Of a stretch of 64,000 bases of DNA, positions 34,383-45,059 are shown piece by piece; position 1 is the first letter of the stretch; each line of letters starts with the position of its first letter. This stretch comes from Eubacteriaceae bacterium (lineage in GTDB: Bacteria > Bacillota > Clostridia > Lachnospirales > Lachnospiraceae): positions 21,721 through 85,720 of the forward strand of contig CAJTCR010000021.1 in the NCBI GenBank assembly GCA_910574915.1, given 5' to 3'. Under the pieces are notes generated by a model. That model had not been told where the DNA came from. It worked only from the letters and a program-made list of their open reading frames with translations, and did no database searches. A program made the translations under genes and the position numbers.

Positions 34383-35888
34383 ATGTTGTTTCATTCACTT
34401 GAATTTTTAATTTTTTTTCCTGTAGTAGTTGTTGTGTATTTGATCCTGCCGAGAAAATTAAAAGCCGTCTGGCTGCTTGCCGCGAGCTATTATTTTTATA
34501 TGTGCTGGAATATAAAACATACAATTTTAATTGTATTTTCTACTTTGATGACCTGGATATGCGGGCTGCTGATCGGAAAATGCATGGGGACAAAAGACAG
34601 GGCGCGGCGTGGGAAATGGATTGTCGGCATTGGGGCTTTGATGAATCTAAGCCTTCTTATATTTTTTAAATACTTTGATTTTCTTTTGTTTAATATAAAT
34701 TTTATTTTTGAAAAAGCAGGCATTCAGCAAATAGAAAAGCCGTTTGATATTATACTCCCTGTTGGAATATCGTTTTATACGTTCCAGTCGCTGGGCTATA
34801 TGGTCGATGTGTACCGGGGGGATATAGAACCGGAGAAAAACCTGCTGCATTATGCGCTGTTTGTGTCTTTTTTTCCGCAGCTTGTGGCGGGGCCGATCGA
34901 GCGGTCGAAAAACCTGCTTAAGCAGATCCGTGGGATTGGCAGGCAAAATGCCAGGGATTTGTTTCAATATGATCGGATTGCCAGCGGGTTGTTTTTGATG
35001 CTGTGGGGCTTTTTCCAAAAGCTGGTAATTGCGGACAGGCTTTGCGTTTTTGTAGATGCGGTATATGCGGACTGGCAGCGGTGCGGACAGATCGAGCTTG
35101 TGCTTGCGACCGCAGCGTTTTCGATTCAGATCTATTGTGATTTTGCCAGTTATTCGACGATTGCCGCAGGCGCTGCTAAGGTATTGGGCTTTCACTTGAT
35201 GGAAAACTTTCGTACGCCGTATTTTTCGAAAAGTATACGCGAATTTTGGCGCAGGTGGCATATTTCACTGAGTACATGGTTTAAAGACTATTTGTATATT
35301 CCAATGGGCGGGAGCCGCTGCGGAAGGCTGCGCAGCCAGGTAAACCTGATCGTGACGTTTCTGGTCAGCGGCCTTTGGCATGGAGCGAGCTGGCATTACG
35401 TAGTGTGGGGCGCGATGCACGGATGCTATCAGGTGATCGGTACGCAGACAGAGGCTGTCCGCAGAAAAATCCGGCGCTGGGCTGGCGTAAACACGGCGTC
35501 ATTCAGCTATCGGTTTGGGCAGGTGGCGGTTACCTATGCGCTATCGCTGTTTGGGCTGATTTTTTTCCGGGCGCAGTCTTTGCCGGAAGCGTTTGGCATG
35601 ATCGGAAAGATCGCTGCAAAGCCGAATCTGTGGGCACTGACGGACGGGACGCTGTATGGATTCGGCATAGACGCTGCACAGGCGCGCGTATTATGTGCGG
35701 CACTGGGGATTCTTTTGTGCGTCAGCCTCGTGCGGGAGCTAAAAAATGAAATGCTGGATACATTTTTAGCAAGACAAAGCTGTTGGTTCCGGTGGATGGT
35801 AATTATAATTTTGTTTTCATTTATTTTTCTGTTCGGGATGTATGGTCCGGATTATGATGAAAGCCAGTTTATTTATTTTCAATTTTAG
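34383..35888 (+). CDS. MBOAT family membrane O-acyltransferase (DltB/AlgI-like)
   Basis: This 501-residue polytopic protein has about ten membrane helices. Family marks are SYYFYMCWN near the start, LPVGISFYTFQSLGY near 125, FFPQLVAGPIERS near 165, REFWRRWHISLSTWFKDYLYIP near 290 and the histidines H333 and H346 in LWHGASWHYVVWGAMHG. It moves an acyl group across the membrane, usually acetyl or D-alanyl, to a surface polymer. The likely start is 34383; the longer frame from 34326 adds an unusual acidic stretch. The SGNH protein gene follows 26 bases later, which fits an O-acetylation pair. Confidence 0.88.
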   Translation: MLFHSLEFLIFFPVVVVVYLILPRKLKAVWLLAASYYFYMCWNIKHTILIVFSTLMTWICGLLIGKCMGTKDRARRGKWIVGIGALMNLSLLIFFKYFDFLLFNINFIFEKAGIQQIEKPFDIILPVGISFYTFQSLGYMVDVYRGDIEPEKNLLHYALFVSFFPQLVAGPIERSKNLLKQIRGIGRQNARDLFQYDRIASGLFLMLWGFFQKLVIADRLCVFVDAVYADWQRCGQIELVLATAAFSIQIYCDFASYSTIAAGAAKVLGFHLMENFRTPYFSKSIREFWRRWHISLSTWFKDYLYIPMGGSRCGRLRSQVNLIVTFLVSGLWHGASWHYVVWGAMHGCYQVIGTQTEAVRRKIRRWAGVNTASFSYRFGQVAVTYALSLFGLIFFRAQSLPEAFGMIGKIAAKPNLWALTDGTLYGFGIDAAQARVLCAALGILLCVSLVRELKNEMLDTFLARQSCWFRWMVIIILFSFIFLFGMYGPDYDESQFIYFQF

Positions 35889-35914
35889 ATTTTTGTGCAG
35901 AATTGGAGGGATGT

Positions 35915-37039
35915 ATGATGGTATTGGTAAAAATAGTATTTCGGATGCTTTGCTTTTGGTGCGTGCTGGGCGGCATGGTTTTGGCGCTGAACCATGTTAC
36001 GCTCAACCGCAGCAGCGAAGGATGTATCCAGTTGGCGGATTTTTACAAGCTGGACGAAGAAGAGGTGGATGTGCTTTGTATTGGCAGCAGCCATGTGTAT
36101 TATGGAATCAACACGTGCCAGCTCTATGATGATTATGGCATTGCCAGTTACCTTTTGGCTTCGCCGGGGCAGCCGGTATGGATCAGCTATTATCTGCTGG
36201 AAGAGGCTTTAAAGACGCAGAAGCCGCGGCTTGTCATATTTGATATCGGGACGCTGTTTCGCAAAGAAGAGGATTTCGGCTCGTATTCCTGGGAGACATT
36301 GATCAGCATGAAGCCTTCACAGACGAAATGGAACGCGATCCAGGCAGTCAATCAATATGAAGAATGCCTGGATGCAGCGGGAGCATTTTTTTCTTTTCCT
36401 TATTATCATACCCGTTTTTTGTCGCTGACCAGCGAGGATTTTTATCGCTCGAAGCTGATCAGGTACAACGGCTACCGCCCGGAATTTACAGCGATCTCAG
36501 AAAGCGAACTGGCAAAGTGGAAAGATAAAATCTGGACGCCTGAGAAGGACGGAGAAGCGCCGGCAGAGCAGACAAGCACATTTGCTGACGGGGAGGAAGT
36601 GCTGACGGAGCGGACAGAGCAGTATTTGCGAAAAATGATCCAGTTGTGCCAGGATCAGGGAATTTCTCTGCTGCTTGTAAATTCTCCGTTTGCAAACCAG
36701 GTGGAAGAAAAGCGCGTGGCTGGCAATTATATCCGTGTCATTGCAGATTCTTACGGGGTTCCGCTGCTGGAAGGCAATTACCTGGTGGATGAAATGGAAA
36801 TAGACTTTGAAAAAGACCTGCTGGATGCTTCGCATTTGAACTATTTTGGAAGCGTAAAATATACGAAATATCTGGCGGAGTGGATGCAGGAACATTGTCA
36901 ACTGCCAGACCGCCGGGGAAATGTGGACTACTGGGAGTGGGAAGAAGTAAGCGATTTGTTTTGGAAAGTGAAAGAAGAGGCGCTGGCAGGGGAACTGTCA
37001 GCTTCTTTTTGCGTACAGGCACAATCGTATGCAGGCTGA
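35915..37039 (+). CDS. Membrane-anchored SGNH-type protein (DltD/AlgX-like) partner of the MBOAT protein
   Basis: This 374-residue protein has an N-terminal membrane anchor (residues 5-27) and an extracytoplasmic SGNH-hydrolase-like domain. Block I is C-IGSSHVYYGIN with the likely nucleophile S58 or S59; the DxxH block is D304-AS-H307 in LLDASHLNYFG. Such proteins receive an acyl group delivered by an MBOAT protein and pass it to a glycan or polymer. GGAGGG at 35905-35910 precedes ATG 35915 and ATG 35918; either may be used. The operon has no dltA or dltC, so acetylation is more likely than D-alanylation. Confidence 0.78.
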   Translation: MMVLVKIVFRMLCFWCVLGGMVLALNHVTLNRSSEGCIQLADFYKLDEEEVDVLCIGSSHVYYGINTCQLYDDYGIASYLLASPGQPVWISYYLLEEALKTQKPRLVIFDIGTLFRKEEDFGSYSWETLISMKPSQTKWNAIQAVNQYEECLDAAGAFFSFPYYHTRFLSLTSEDFYRSKLIRYNGYRPEFTAISESELAKWKDKIWTPEKDGEAPAEQTSTFADGEEVLTERTEQYLRKMIQLCQDQGISLLLVNSPFANQVEEKRVAGNYIRVIADSYGVPLLEGNYLVDEMEIDFEKDLLDASHLNYFGSVKYTKYLAEWMQEHCQLPDRRGNVDYWEWEEVSDLFWKVKEEALAGELSASFCVQAQSYAG

Positions 37040-37041
37040 TT

Positions 37042-37729
<688 letters not shown>

Positions 37730-37744
37730 AGTGTTTAAAAAAGC

Positions 37745-37951
37745 GTACTTTTTGAGACACGGACTGTATGTGTAGTAAATATTCTATCACAGAATATTCC
37801 TCGATACAATCCCTTTTTCTTTTTTTTCTATATTTTTTTGCGAAAAATGTCATATTTTGAAAAAAAGAATGGAAAAAGTAAGGAAAAATCTCCATTTAGG
37901 GGCTGATTTCCTACATAAATATGCCTGCTGACAGCCAGTCTCAAAAAGTAC
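37745..37951. repeat. 14-bp inverted repeats flanking a 179-bp segment
   Basis: GTACTTTTTGAGAC at 37745-37758 is the exact complement of 37938-37951. The enclosed segment also has AATATTCT and AGAATATT as a close dyad near 37778-37800. The pair sits in the 312-base gap between the recombinase gene and the secreted protein gene. It may be a pair of recombination sites or two related terminator-type hairpins. Confidence 0.5.
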
Positions 37952-37970
37952 ACCTTTTGAGACTGGCTGT
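37931..37970 (+). terminator. 16-bp perfect hairpin upstream of the secreted protein gene
   Basis: ACAGCCAGTCTCAAAA at 37931-37946 pairs perfectly with 37955-37970 around an 8-base loop. Only TT follows, so it is a weak terminator candidate or a regulatory stem; it lies about 70 bases before the start of the secreted protein gene. Confidence 0.45.
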
Positions 37971-38041
37971 TTCGTACTATATCCCAATCACAGGATTCAG
38001 CCGGAAAACGGCTGCAATCTGATAAAAAGTAAGGAGGAAAC

Positions 38042-41000
38042 ATGAAAAAGGGGAATTTGAAAAAAGTGCTCGCAGTATCGTTGTCCGCTACGCTTGCTTT
38101 GTCCGCTTCTGCATTTGCAGGCGCTCCGGCGCTCCAGGCTGATGCGGCGGCAAAATTTGTCGGCTTGAATACAACGTTTAAGACGCTGCGCACAGGACAA
38201 AAGGACTACAAACTAAGGCTGGTAAACAATACCGCAGGCTGGAAAGTGAAAAAGGTCACTACTTCTGACAAGAGCATCTGCGCAGTATACGGCAAGAAAG
38301 CTTCTTATGTACTGTTAAAGGGCAAGAGAGAAGGAAGAGCGGTTGTAAAAGTGTCCGTAAAGACAGCAAAGCGGGAGAAGAACAACACAAAGACGCTGCG
38401 ATGCAAAGTAAATGTAATTGCAGCAAATCCGTCACCGGATACGCCGGATGTTCCGGTAGCGCCAGATCTGCCGTCCACACCGGATGCTTCCACCTCGGCA
38501 CAGGTGTCTACACAGGCGGAGTTAAACAGCGCGCTGGCAAATCAGGCGCTTACTACGATTACGTTAAAGACCTCGGCGGCGGATAGCTTTACGATTGCTG
38601 GAGGATCATACAAGGCAGATCTGATCGTAGATGCTCCGAATGCAGACGTAACGAACAATGGGTCCTTCCGTTCGATTGCGATTCACGCGATCAAAGGGGA
38701 TACCTGGATCGAGAAGGCAGTCGGCAATACGATCCGTGTCCTGGCGGTAAACTCCCGTGTCTCTTTGGAGACTGGATCTAAAAATACGCAGGTTATTTAT
38801 GTGACACCGAATGCAAATGCAGCGCTGGTCGTTCATAAGGGTGCGCAGACGCCGAACGTCAATATAAGCGCAAAAATCAAGCTGGAGATCAGCGGCGAAG
38901 TGGAAACAGATACCATGTTAAAGCTCCCAGTTAATATCCAGACTGCCGCAAAGGATTCGGAAGTGATTATCGGCATACCAGCAGACGTAAAAGCAGGCGC
39001 GAATGCCCTGGTTACGTTTCAAGACAGTGCAGGCGGCAGTACAGTAACAGCGACAGACAATTCGGCTACGATCAAAATAACAAATAAGACAAAGGTTACG
39101 ATTAAAGCAACAAAAGCAAACGGTACAGCCGTAAACGTAACTGCCGGTGCAAACGGAACACTCCAGCCTGTGACAAACACCGGTTCCGGCACGGGCGGCA
39201 CATACTATCCGTCTTATTCAGGCTCCGGCTCAGGAAGCGGTTCTGGTTCGGGAAGCGGCTCAGGCAACGGTTCTGGTTCGGGAAGCGGTTCAGACACCGA
39301 TAACAAACCAGAGACACCTGCAAAATCAGATGCGTGCCAGATGCTGACGTTTCGGGTTGGTGAAGGAGAAGGGACAGTGAATGAGGAAGCAAAAACAGTC
39401 TCTGTTGTTCTTCCATTTGACAGTGACGCAGACCTGACGAAGATTGCTCCAGAAATTACAATTTCTGAAAAAGCAGCAGTTTCCCCACAATCCGGCGCCG
39501 CACAGGATTTTTCCGATGGAAAAGAGGTCGTATACACAGTCACATCGGAAAGCGGCAAAACAGCGGAATATAAAGCGACGGTAAAGAAAGAAGAAGCTGT
39601 GACAATCTCATTTGACACAGACAATGGAACACCGATCGATCCTGTAAAGATAAAAAAAGGGGAGATCTATACGCCAGAAACTACAGTAGAAAAAACAGCG
39701 GACGATGGCTGCATTTACCTGTTTGAAGGCTGGTATACCGATGCCGAGAGACAAACAAAATATGAGCCGGCAGCAGCAGAATCAGACATGACGCTTTATG
39801 CAAAATTTGAGAAAGCTGCAAAAATCGGTACGATGTCAGATACGGTGTATGGCGTGTATTCACAAGGTACTTCCAAGTGGCAGGGCGCTCCTTCCAAACT
39901 GGATGATATTGGAGCGGTTACTTTTGCAGATCCTGTAAAGGCAGAAGACGGTGGATATACGATCGCTGTCAGCGGTACGTTAAAGAGAGTCGTTGGTTTT
40001 ACAGGCTTTAATGTAAGTGTGCCGGAAGAACAGCATGGTTTTTATGCTCCGTGCCAGTTTTCAGTAGGCGATGCTGCTGAAAGCCCTGCATTTGTCGTGC
40101 TGAAAGCGAAAGAAGGCTATAAAGTATATTCGAATACGCAAGCAGATAATAACAGCTTGGACGAAGAGACAACGGCAGCAATTAAAAAAGCCGTTGGTGC
40201 TACGGAAGAGGATTCGTTATTTCCTTTCAATCTGGCAGCTACCCTGGATGCAGACGGCAGCGAGAAAGTGTTCTCTCTGATTTCCCATTTGGGAGACGCC
40301 GAGACATTGAAGTCCAATACGATCTGGGTTGGGCTGAATGGGGTGGATGACTTAAAGAAGTATACGTTCGACTACAGTGGCTGCAATAAATGGGAGACGG
40401 CATTGGACTTTTCTATGATCAATGCACAAAACGGCGCCGAGATTCTGGGAAGTGACGGATTCGCAGGTGCAACCAGCGAAAATGTTGAAAAATTTGTAAA
40501 TGGTGACATTACATTTGAACAGAACGATAAGGAATATAATATCACAGGCACACTCAACTATGTAAAATGGGACGGCTTCGGTGTTGATGGACAGAAAGAA
40601 GGCTATTATATCCCATTTGCAGTAAAGGTTCCAGAAGCATACAAAGGAAAAGGCAAGATGGTATTTCAGGCGTCCGAAGCAGATGGTTCTCCAGAAAAGA
40701 CAGATACGCTTAAAGACCAGGGAGAATACTTTGGATGGATTGTTTACATGGGCAAGGAAGCCAGTGCTTTGGAGAAAACAAGAACCGTAGAAATTACATG
40801 GGGTTCTGGGGACGATACGCTGACTTCTACGTATACGTTCCACTTCAACTTGCAGGGAGCCGAAAAGCCGGAGACTGTTCCTGAAATTAAGAAAGAAGGG
40901 CAAACCAGCCAAGCTGCGGCATCATCTCAGCAGGCTGAAACAAGTCAGAATGGGGAAAGCAGCCAGAATGATGGAAACAGCCAGAATGACGAAATAAGTC

Positions 41001-41092
41001 AGAATGATGGAAACAGTCAAAATAGCGAAAGCAGTCAAAATGACGAAAACAGCCAAAATAGCAAAAGCAGTCAAAATGACGAAAATAGCTAG
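38042..41092 (+). CDS. Large secreted repeat protein with an InlB-type B-repeat and C-terminal SQN repeats
   Basis: This 1016-residue protein has a signal peptide (MKKGNLKKVLAVSLSATLAL, cleavage near 36) and an N-terminal Ig-like region. A long beta-rich region follows (about 150-380), then a Gly-Ser linker with many SG units near 398-420. A cadherin-like or DUF5018-like domain (430-515), an InlB B-repeat (about 520-598, FDTDNGTPIDPVKI to LYAKFE) and two related beta domains come next. It ends in six-residue repeats of the type SQNDEN. No sorting signal is seen. The TAG stop lies inside this repeat; the frame stays open to a TAA at 41126-41128. AAGGAGG precedes the ATG. It probably is a surface adhesin-like protein. 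Confidence 0.8.
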   Translation: MKKGNLKKVLAVSLSATLALSASAFAGAPALQADAAAKFVGLNTTFKTLRTGQKDYKLRLVNNTAGWKVKKVTTSDKSICAVYGKKASYVLLKGKREGRAVVKVSVKTAKREKNNTKTLRCKVNVIAANPSPDTPDVPVAPDLPSTPDASTSAQVSTQAELNSALANQALTTITLKTSAADSFTIAGGSYKADLIVDAPNADVTNNGSFRSIAIHAIKGDTWIEKAVGNTIRVLAVNSRVSLETGSKNTQVIYVTPNANAALVVHKGAQTPNVNISAKIKLEISGEVETDTMLKLPVNIQTAAKDSEVIIGIPADVKAGANALVTFQDSAGGSTVTATDNSATIKITNKTKVTIKATKANGTAVNVTAGANGTLQPVTNTGSGTGGTYYPSYSGSGSGSGSGSGSGSGNGSGSGSGSDTDNKPETPAKSDACQMLTFRVGEGEGTVNEEAKTVSVVLPFDSDADLTKIAPEITISEKAAVSPQSGAAQDFSDGKEVVYTVTSESGKTAEYKATVKKEEAVTISFDTDNGTPIDPVKIKKGEIYTPETTVEKTADDGCIYLFEGWYTDAERQTKYEPAAAESDMTLYAKFEKAAKIGTMSDTVYGVYSQGTSKWQGAPSKLDDIGAVTFADPVKAEDGGYTIAVSGTLKRVVGFTGFNVSVPEEQHGFYAPCQFSVGDAAESPAFVVLKAKEGYKVYSNTQADNNSLDEETTAAIKKAVGATEEDSLFPFNLAATLDADGSEKVFSLISHLGDAETLKSNTIWVGLNGVDDLKKYTFDYSGCNKWETALDFSMINAQNGAEILGSDGFAGATSENVEKFVNGDITFEQNDKEYNITGTLNYVKWDGFGVDGQKEGYYIPFAVKVPEAYKGKGKMVFQASEADGSPEKTDTLKDQGEYFGWIVYMGKEASALEKTRTVEITWGSGDDTLTSTYTFHFNLQGAEKPETVPEIKKEGQTSQAAASSQQAETSQNGESSQNDGNSQNDEISQNDGNSQNSESSQNDENSQNSKSSQNDENS

Positions 41093-41280
41093 GATAGCGA
41101 AAATAGTCAAAATGACGAACACAGCTAAAGGAACTAAACAGTTATCGTTATCATAATGAAAGCCGCTTATGTAATTATGACAGATACAATACAATTACAA
41201 AAAACAAAGTGTTCTGCGTTACAGCGGACAGCTTTGCCGGATATGGAAATGAAATTTTTCTAATGATCATCCTCATGATT

Positions 41281-41330
41281 ATTCCAGCCGCAGCAGGCAT
41301 TGTGCCTGTTTGCGGCTGGAAATAAAATTT
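41281..41330 (+). terminator. Strong terminator hairpin after the secreted protein gene
   Basis: ATTCCAGCCGCAG at 41281-41293 and the matching right arm to 41322 form a long stem with a TTG loop, closed by a T-poor AT-rich tail (AATAAAATTT). Confidence 0.65.
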
Positions 41331-41381
41331 AGATAAAAGATGGAGATTCAAATGAATTTTCGTAATATATACAAAGAATAG

Positions 41382-41715
41382 CTAGAGCGAACAAATTTGA
41401 ATTGCATTGGTATATTTTTACAAGAAGGTACGCCAGGAGAGCGGATAGGTACACTCTGGCGGCGCCAGTTCCAGAATGTTAAGAATTGCTAGGTATCCTG
41501 CTGCTATGTTGTGGCTGTGTCCGGTCGCGGCACCTAGTTCGCTGCCTGCTAGCAGCTAAAGGTGCCGCTTGGCTGCGCCCCTAGTTGTTTTGCAGAATAC
41601 CAAGCAATTCTAAACATTCTTCCAAAGCCGCCGCCAGAGTGTACCTATCCGCTCTCCTGGCTGTTCTTCGCAAGTGCTGCCAAACGAGCCCGCTATGGTT
41701 TGTTCGCTGTGCTAG
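41382..41715 (+). repeat. R element copy G (plus orientation, intact ends)
   Basis: This 334-bp copy begins CTAGAGCGAACAAATTTG and ends GTTTGTTCGCTGTGCTAG. The arms 41432-41463 and 41630-41661 are a perfect 32-bp inverted repeat spanning 230 bp. Compared with copy F the A-T pair in GAGAGAGG is a C-G pair (GAGAGCGG) on both sides. Confidence 0.85.
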
Positions 41716-41825
41716 AGTGAACTTTATCAGATTTGCGTTTTCCAAGGAACTATTTTGTACAGGTTCTCCATGTAAAACAACCTAGAATCTGTTCTATCAT
41801 ATGGTAGATTTTGTTCATGGCAGAC

Positions 41826-42150
41826 AAACCAAACCATATTGCGCTTGTTTCGTAGCATTTACGAAAAGCAGCCGGGAGAGAGGATGTGACTCCCCTGGCG
41901 GCGGCTTTGGAAGAATGGTTAGAAGCCCTTAGTATTCTGCAAAACAACCAGGGGCGCAGCCAAGCGGCACCTTTAGCTGCCAGCAGGCAGCGAACTAGGT
42001 GCCGCGACCGTCCATAGCCACAGCGTACCAGCAGGATACTTAGGGATTCTTAACATTCTGGAACGGACGCCGCCAGGGGAGTCACATCCTCTCTCCCGGC
42101 GTCCTCCCTGTAAAAATTTACCAAACCAATTCCCTTTCCTAGCATCCCTC
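41826..42150 (-). repeat. R element copy H (minus orientation)
   Basis: The arms 41871-41902 and 42069-42100 are a perfect 32-bp inverted repeat spanning 230 bp. Against copy B one base pair is changed on both sides (GTGACTCCC with GGGAGTCAC instead of GTGCCTCCC with GGGAGGCAC). The outer ends are diverged, with a CTAG near 42143. It faces copy G. Confidence 0.85.
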
Positions 42151-42190
42151 TATGCGAAAAAAGCAACCAAAACAAAGCGTATTTCTGCCC

Positions 42191-42220
42191 TTTTCATTTT
42201 CAGATGCTTTGTGCTATAAT
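42191..42220 (+). promoter_or_regulatory. Promoter of the PAP2-GDPD fusion gene
   Basis: A perfect TATAAT at 42215-42220 with TTTTCA at 42191-42196, 18 bases apart, lies 33 bases upstream of the start. Confidence 0.5.
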
Positions 42221-42252
42221 AGGCGCAAGAAAAAAGGGGGACTTTAAGTGCG

Positions 42253-44046
42253 ATGGATTTGGCTTATTTATTGATCTTGCAAAAAATAAGAGAGGCGCTT
42301 GGCGGGGTTTTGGATGCTTATATGCTGGAGATTACGTCATTTGCAGAATCTGTGCCTGCGTTTTTACTGATAGCGGGCGTCTATTGGTGCGTGGATAAGC
42401 GTATCGGACAATGCATGGGTTGGAATACAGCGCTTGCCTGTACTTGGAGCCAGTTTTTAAAGGCAGTCTGTAAAATAGAGCGTCCGTGGGTGCGGGATGC
42501 GCGCATTCATCCGGTGGAAGCCGCGATTCCTGCGGCGTCCGGCTATTCGTTTCCAAGCGGGCATACGGCACGGGCAGTTGCGGCATGGGGAACTGCCGGC
42601 AGCGGTGCGTGGAAAAAGAAGCATACAAAATGGCTTGGCGTGCTTTTGTGGGGGCTGACGGCGCTTATTTTATTTTCCAGAAATTACCTTGGAGTGCATA
42701 CGCCGCAGGATGTAGCGGCAGCGCTGCTTTTTGGGCTTTTCTTTTTATGGATTGTTGAAAAGCTGCTGGACTGGGTGGAGAAGCATCCACGCACAGACGT
42801 ATTGGTTTGTGCGGCGGGATGCCTGTTTTGCTTTCTGCCGATGCTGCGTGTCGGCTGTATGTCAAATGCGGGAGCCGGGATGGGTCTTATCATTGGCTGG
42901 TTTGTGGAACGGCGGTTGGTGCGGTTTGAAACGGCAGGCTCACCGACAGGTAAATGTGTGCGCTTTTTTGCGGGCGGAATGCTGGCATTATTTTTGCTCA
43001 AGACAATGACGCCGTTGCTTGGGCTTTTGATGGAAGGAAAATATGCAGGATTTTTTGCGATGTTTTTCTTTGGCTTTTTTATTATGGCTGGCTATCCGTA
43101 CTGTTTCAGCAGGCTGGAAGGGCAGAACACACAGCAAGGCAGACGCAGGGCTGGAATACTGGGTGCCGGCGCAGCCGGAATTTTTTTATGTATGATGCTT
43201 GCGTTCGCTGTGGTCTGTGTACAGTACAAGCAGGCTGCGGCTGTTTTGGAAGGAGAAAGTGTACGCGGTGGGCAGCAGGCGGAACAGGTGCCAGTGGAAG
43301 ATCAAAGAATGCTGCTGATAGCGCACAGAGGGTATTCTTCTGCGTTTCCAGAAAATACGCAGCCGGCATTTTCCGGGGCACTGGCGGTCGGCGTGGATTA
43401 TATTGAGACAGATGTACAGATGACAAAAGACGGAGAGATTGTTGTATTTCATGACAATGACCTGGCGCGGATTACAGGATGTGAAGGGACGGTTGCAGAT
43501 TATACATATGAGGAGCTGTGCACGATGGATGCCGGAAAGTGGTTTTCGGATGCTTATGCAGGAGAAAAGATCCCGACACTGCGCCAGATGCTGACGCTTG
43601 TACGGGATTGGGAGGATCATGCAGACACAGAGGTTCAGATCTATCTGGAGCTTAAGGATATCGGCGCAGCGGACGGATTTGTAGAAGCAGTCTATCAGGC
43701 GGCAAACGATACCGGGATGACAGAACGATGTGTCTTTGCTTCCTTCCGCTATGAATATCTGACACAGTTTAAGCAGCTCGATCCAAACGTGCGCGTATTG
43801 TACAATACGGTTTCCGCAGAGGCTGGTATTACAGAGCAGTATCCGGCTGAATTTTACGGATTTTTTGCAGAAACAGTAAATGCAGAAGTAATTTCGGCTG
43901 TCCATGCGCTGGGCAGAAAGGCTTTCGTGTGGACGGTTGATACGCCGCAGCGGATGAAGGATATGCAGGCGATTGGTGCGGACGGAATTGCAACGAATGT
44001 TCCGGTGCTTGCGAAAGTTGTGAGTAGAGAAATGGAAAAAATGTAG
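42253..44046 (+). CDS. Membrane fusion protein: PAP2 phosphatase plus glycerophosphodiester phosphodiesterase
   Basis: Residues 1-180 of this 597-residue protein are a PAP2 phosphatase with all three motifs: K70-X6-R77-P78, P101-S-G-H104 and S142-R-X5-H149. Further membrane helices extend to about 335. Residues 350-590 form a GDPD with A357-H358-R-G360, E385-T-D387 and H400-D401, all intact. The first domain would release phosphate from a lipid such as phosphatidylglycerophosphate or undecaprenyl pyrophosphate. The second would split a glycerophosphodiester such as deacylated phospholipid or teichoic acid units. The start has a G-run ribosome site 12 bases upstream. It is a single gene between R element pairs. 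Confidence 0.88.
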   Translation: MDLAYLLILQKIREALGGVLDAYMLEITSFAESVPAFLLIAGVYWCVDKRIGQCMGWNTALACTWSQFLKAVCKIERPWVRDARIHPVEAAIPAASGYSFPSGHTARAVAAWGTAGSGAWKKKHTKWLGVLLWGLTALILFSRNYLGVHTPQDVAAALLFGLFFLWIVEKLLDWVEKHPRTDVLVCAAGCLFCFLPMLRVGCMSNAGAGMGLIIGWFVERRLVRFETAGSPTGKCVRFFAGGMLALFLLKTMTPLLGLLMEGKYAGFFAMFFFGFFIMAGYPYCFSRLEGQNTQQGRRRAGILGAGAAGIFLCMMLAFAVVCVQYKQAAAVLEGESVRGGQQAEQVPVEDQRMLLIAHRGYSSAFPENTQPAFSGALAVGVDYIETDVQMTKDGEIVVFHDNDLARITGCEGTVADYTYEELCTMDAGKWFSDAYAGEKIPTLRQMLTLVRDWEDHADTEVQIYLELKDIGAADGFVEAVYQAANDTGMTERCVFASFRYEYLTQFKQLDPNVRVLYNTVSAEAGITEQYPAEFYGFFAETVNAEVISAVHALGRKAFVWTVDTPQRMKDMQAIGADGIATNVPVLAKVVSREMEKM

Positions 44047-44074
44047 GAATTTGATTATGTGTTGGGTTTTTTGA

Positions 44075-44375
44075 ATGAAGGGACGCTGGGAGGGAGGATG
44101 TGCCTCCCCTGGCTGCGTCCGTTCCAGAATGCTAAGAAGCCCTAAGTATCCTGCTGGTACGCTGTGGCTGTGGACGGTCGCGGCACCTAGTTCGCTGCCT
44201 GTTGGCAGCTAAAGGTGCCGCTTGGCTGCGCCCCTGGTTGTTTTGCAGAATACTAAGGGCTTCTAAGCATTCTTCCAAAGCCGCCGCCAGGGGAGGCACA
44301 TCCTCTCTCCCGGCTGCTCTTCGTAAATGTTACGAAAACAAGCTCGATATGGTCTGCTTTGTATGAAAACATATA
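44075..44375 (+). repeat. R element copy I (plus orientation)
   Basis: The arms 44085-44116 and 44283-44314 pair with a few mismatches and span 230 bp. It begins about 30 bases after the PAP2-GDPD stop. The right flank is diverged after GCTCGATATGGT. Confidence 0.8.
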
Positions 44376-45059
44376 GTTGCTTTATTTGTGATGCATTTTT
44401 AGAATGTTGTTTTGAATGGATTTTCTATAATAAAAGAATCAGGATTTTATTGTTTTGCATAGTTGGTTTTGTCCATAGTGGATAAACAAGCTAGAAGTGT
44501 TGTGTAGCACTTGGGGCATCAAAATATCTGTGTAAGTTTTTTGGGAAATTCTAAAAATCAGGCTTATTACGACTGCTTACAAAAAATTCGGATACTCCCG
44601 GCTATTGCCTTTGATTAGGTGGTATGATATTTTGGTATACGTTCCTTCTTAACTATATATTTACGATTTAACTAATCAATTTTCTTTTCTGCTGGCAATG
44701 ATGCAGGTAACAGCTACAGAGCTATAATAGATTACAGTAAGGACATATTACAGCATAGTTCGGCATATAGCGGATAGTCTGTCTGCGGTCTGTTGAAAAA
44801 TCAGATCATTGATATGCCTGTTTATATGCATTTGTTTTTCTTCCTCTTTATAATTAAAGTATGAACGCTTACAAAATATTTTTCAGCGACTATATTTCTT
44901 ACCGCTCCATTCAATCAGAAATTAGAGTGAAGCACAGTATAATTTGCGTTGCCAAAATTTCTAGCTAATGGAACCACCATGCCCTCCCCCAGAGGAGCAA
45001 GGTCATTTCCACCAAAATTTTGACTTGAGCGTGCCTTAAAAAGTATTCCCTCCACTAAT
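44376..45059. other. AT-rich gene-free stretch
   Basis: No gene, RNA or clear repeat was recognised here. Open frames are short and lack ribosome sites. It may hold decayed element sequence between copy I and the MITE-like remnant. Confidence 0.5.
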
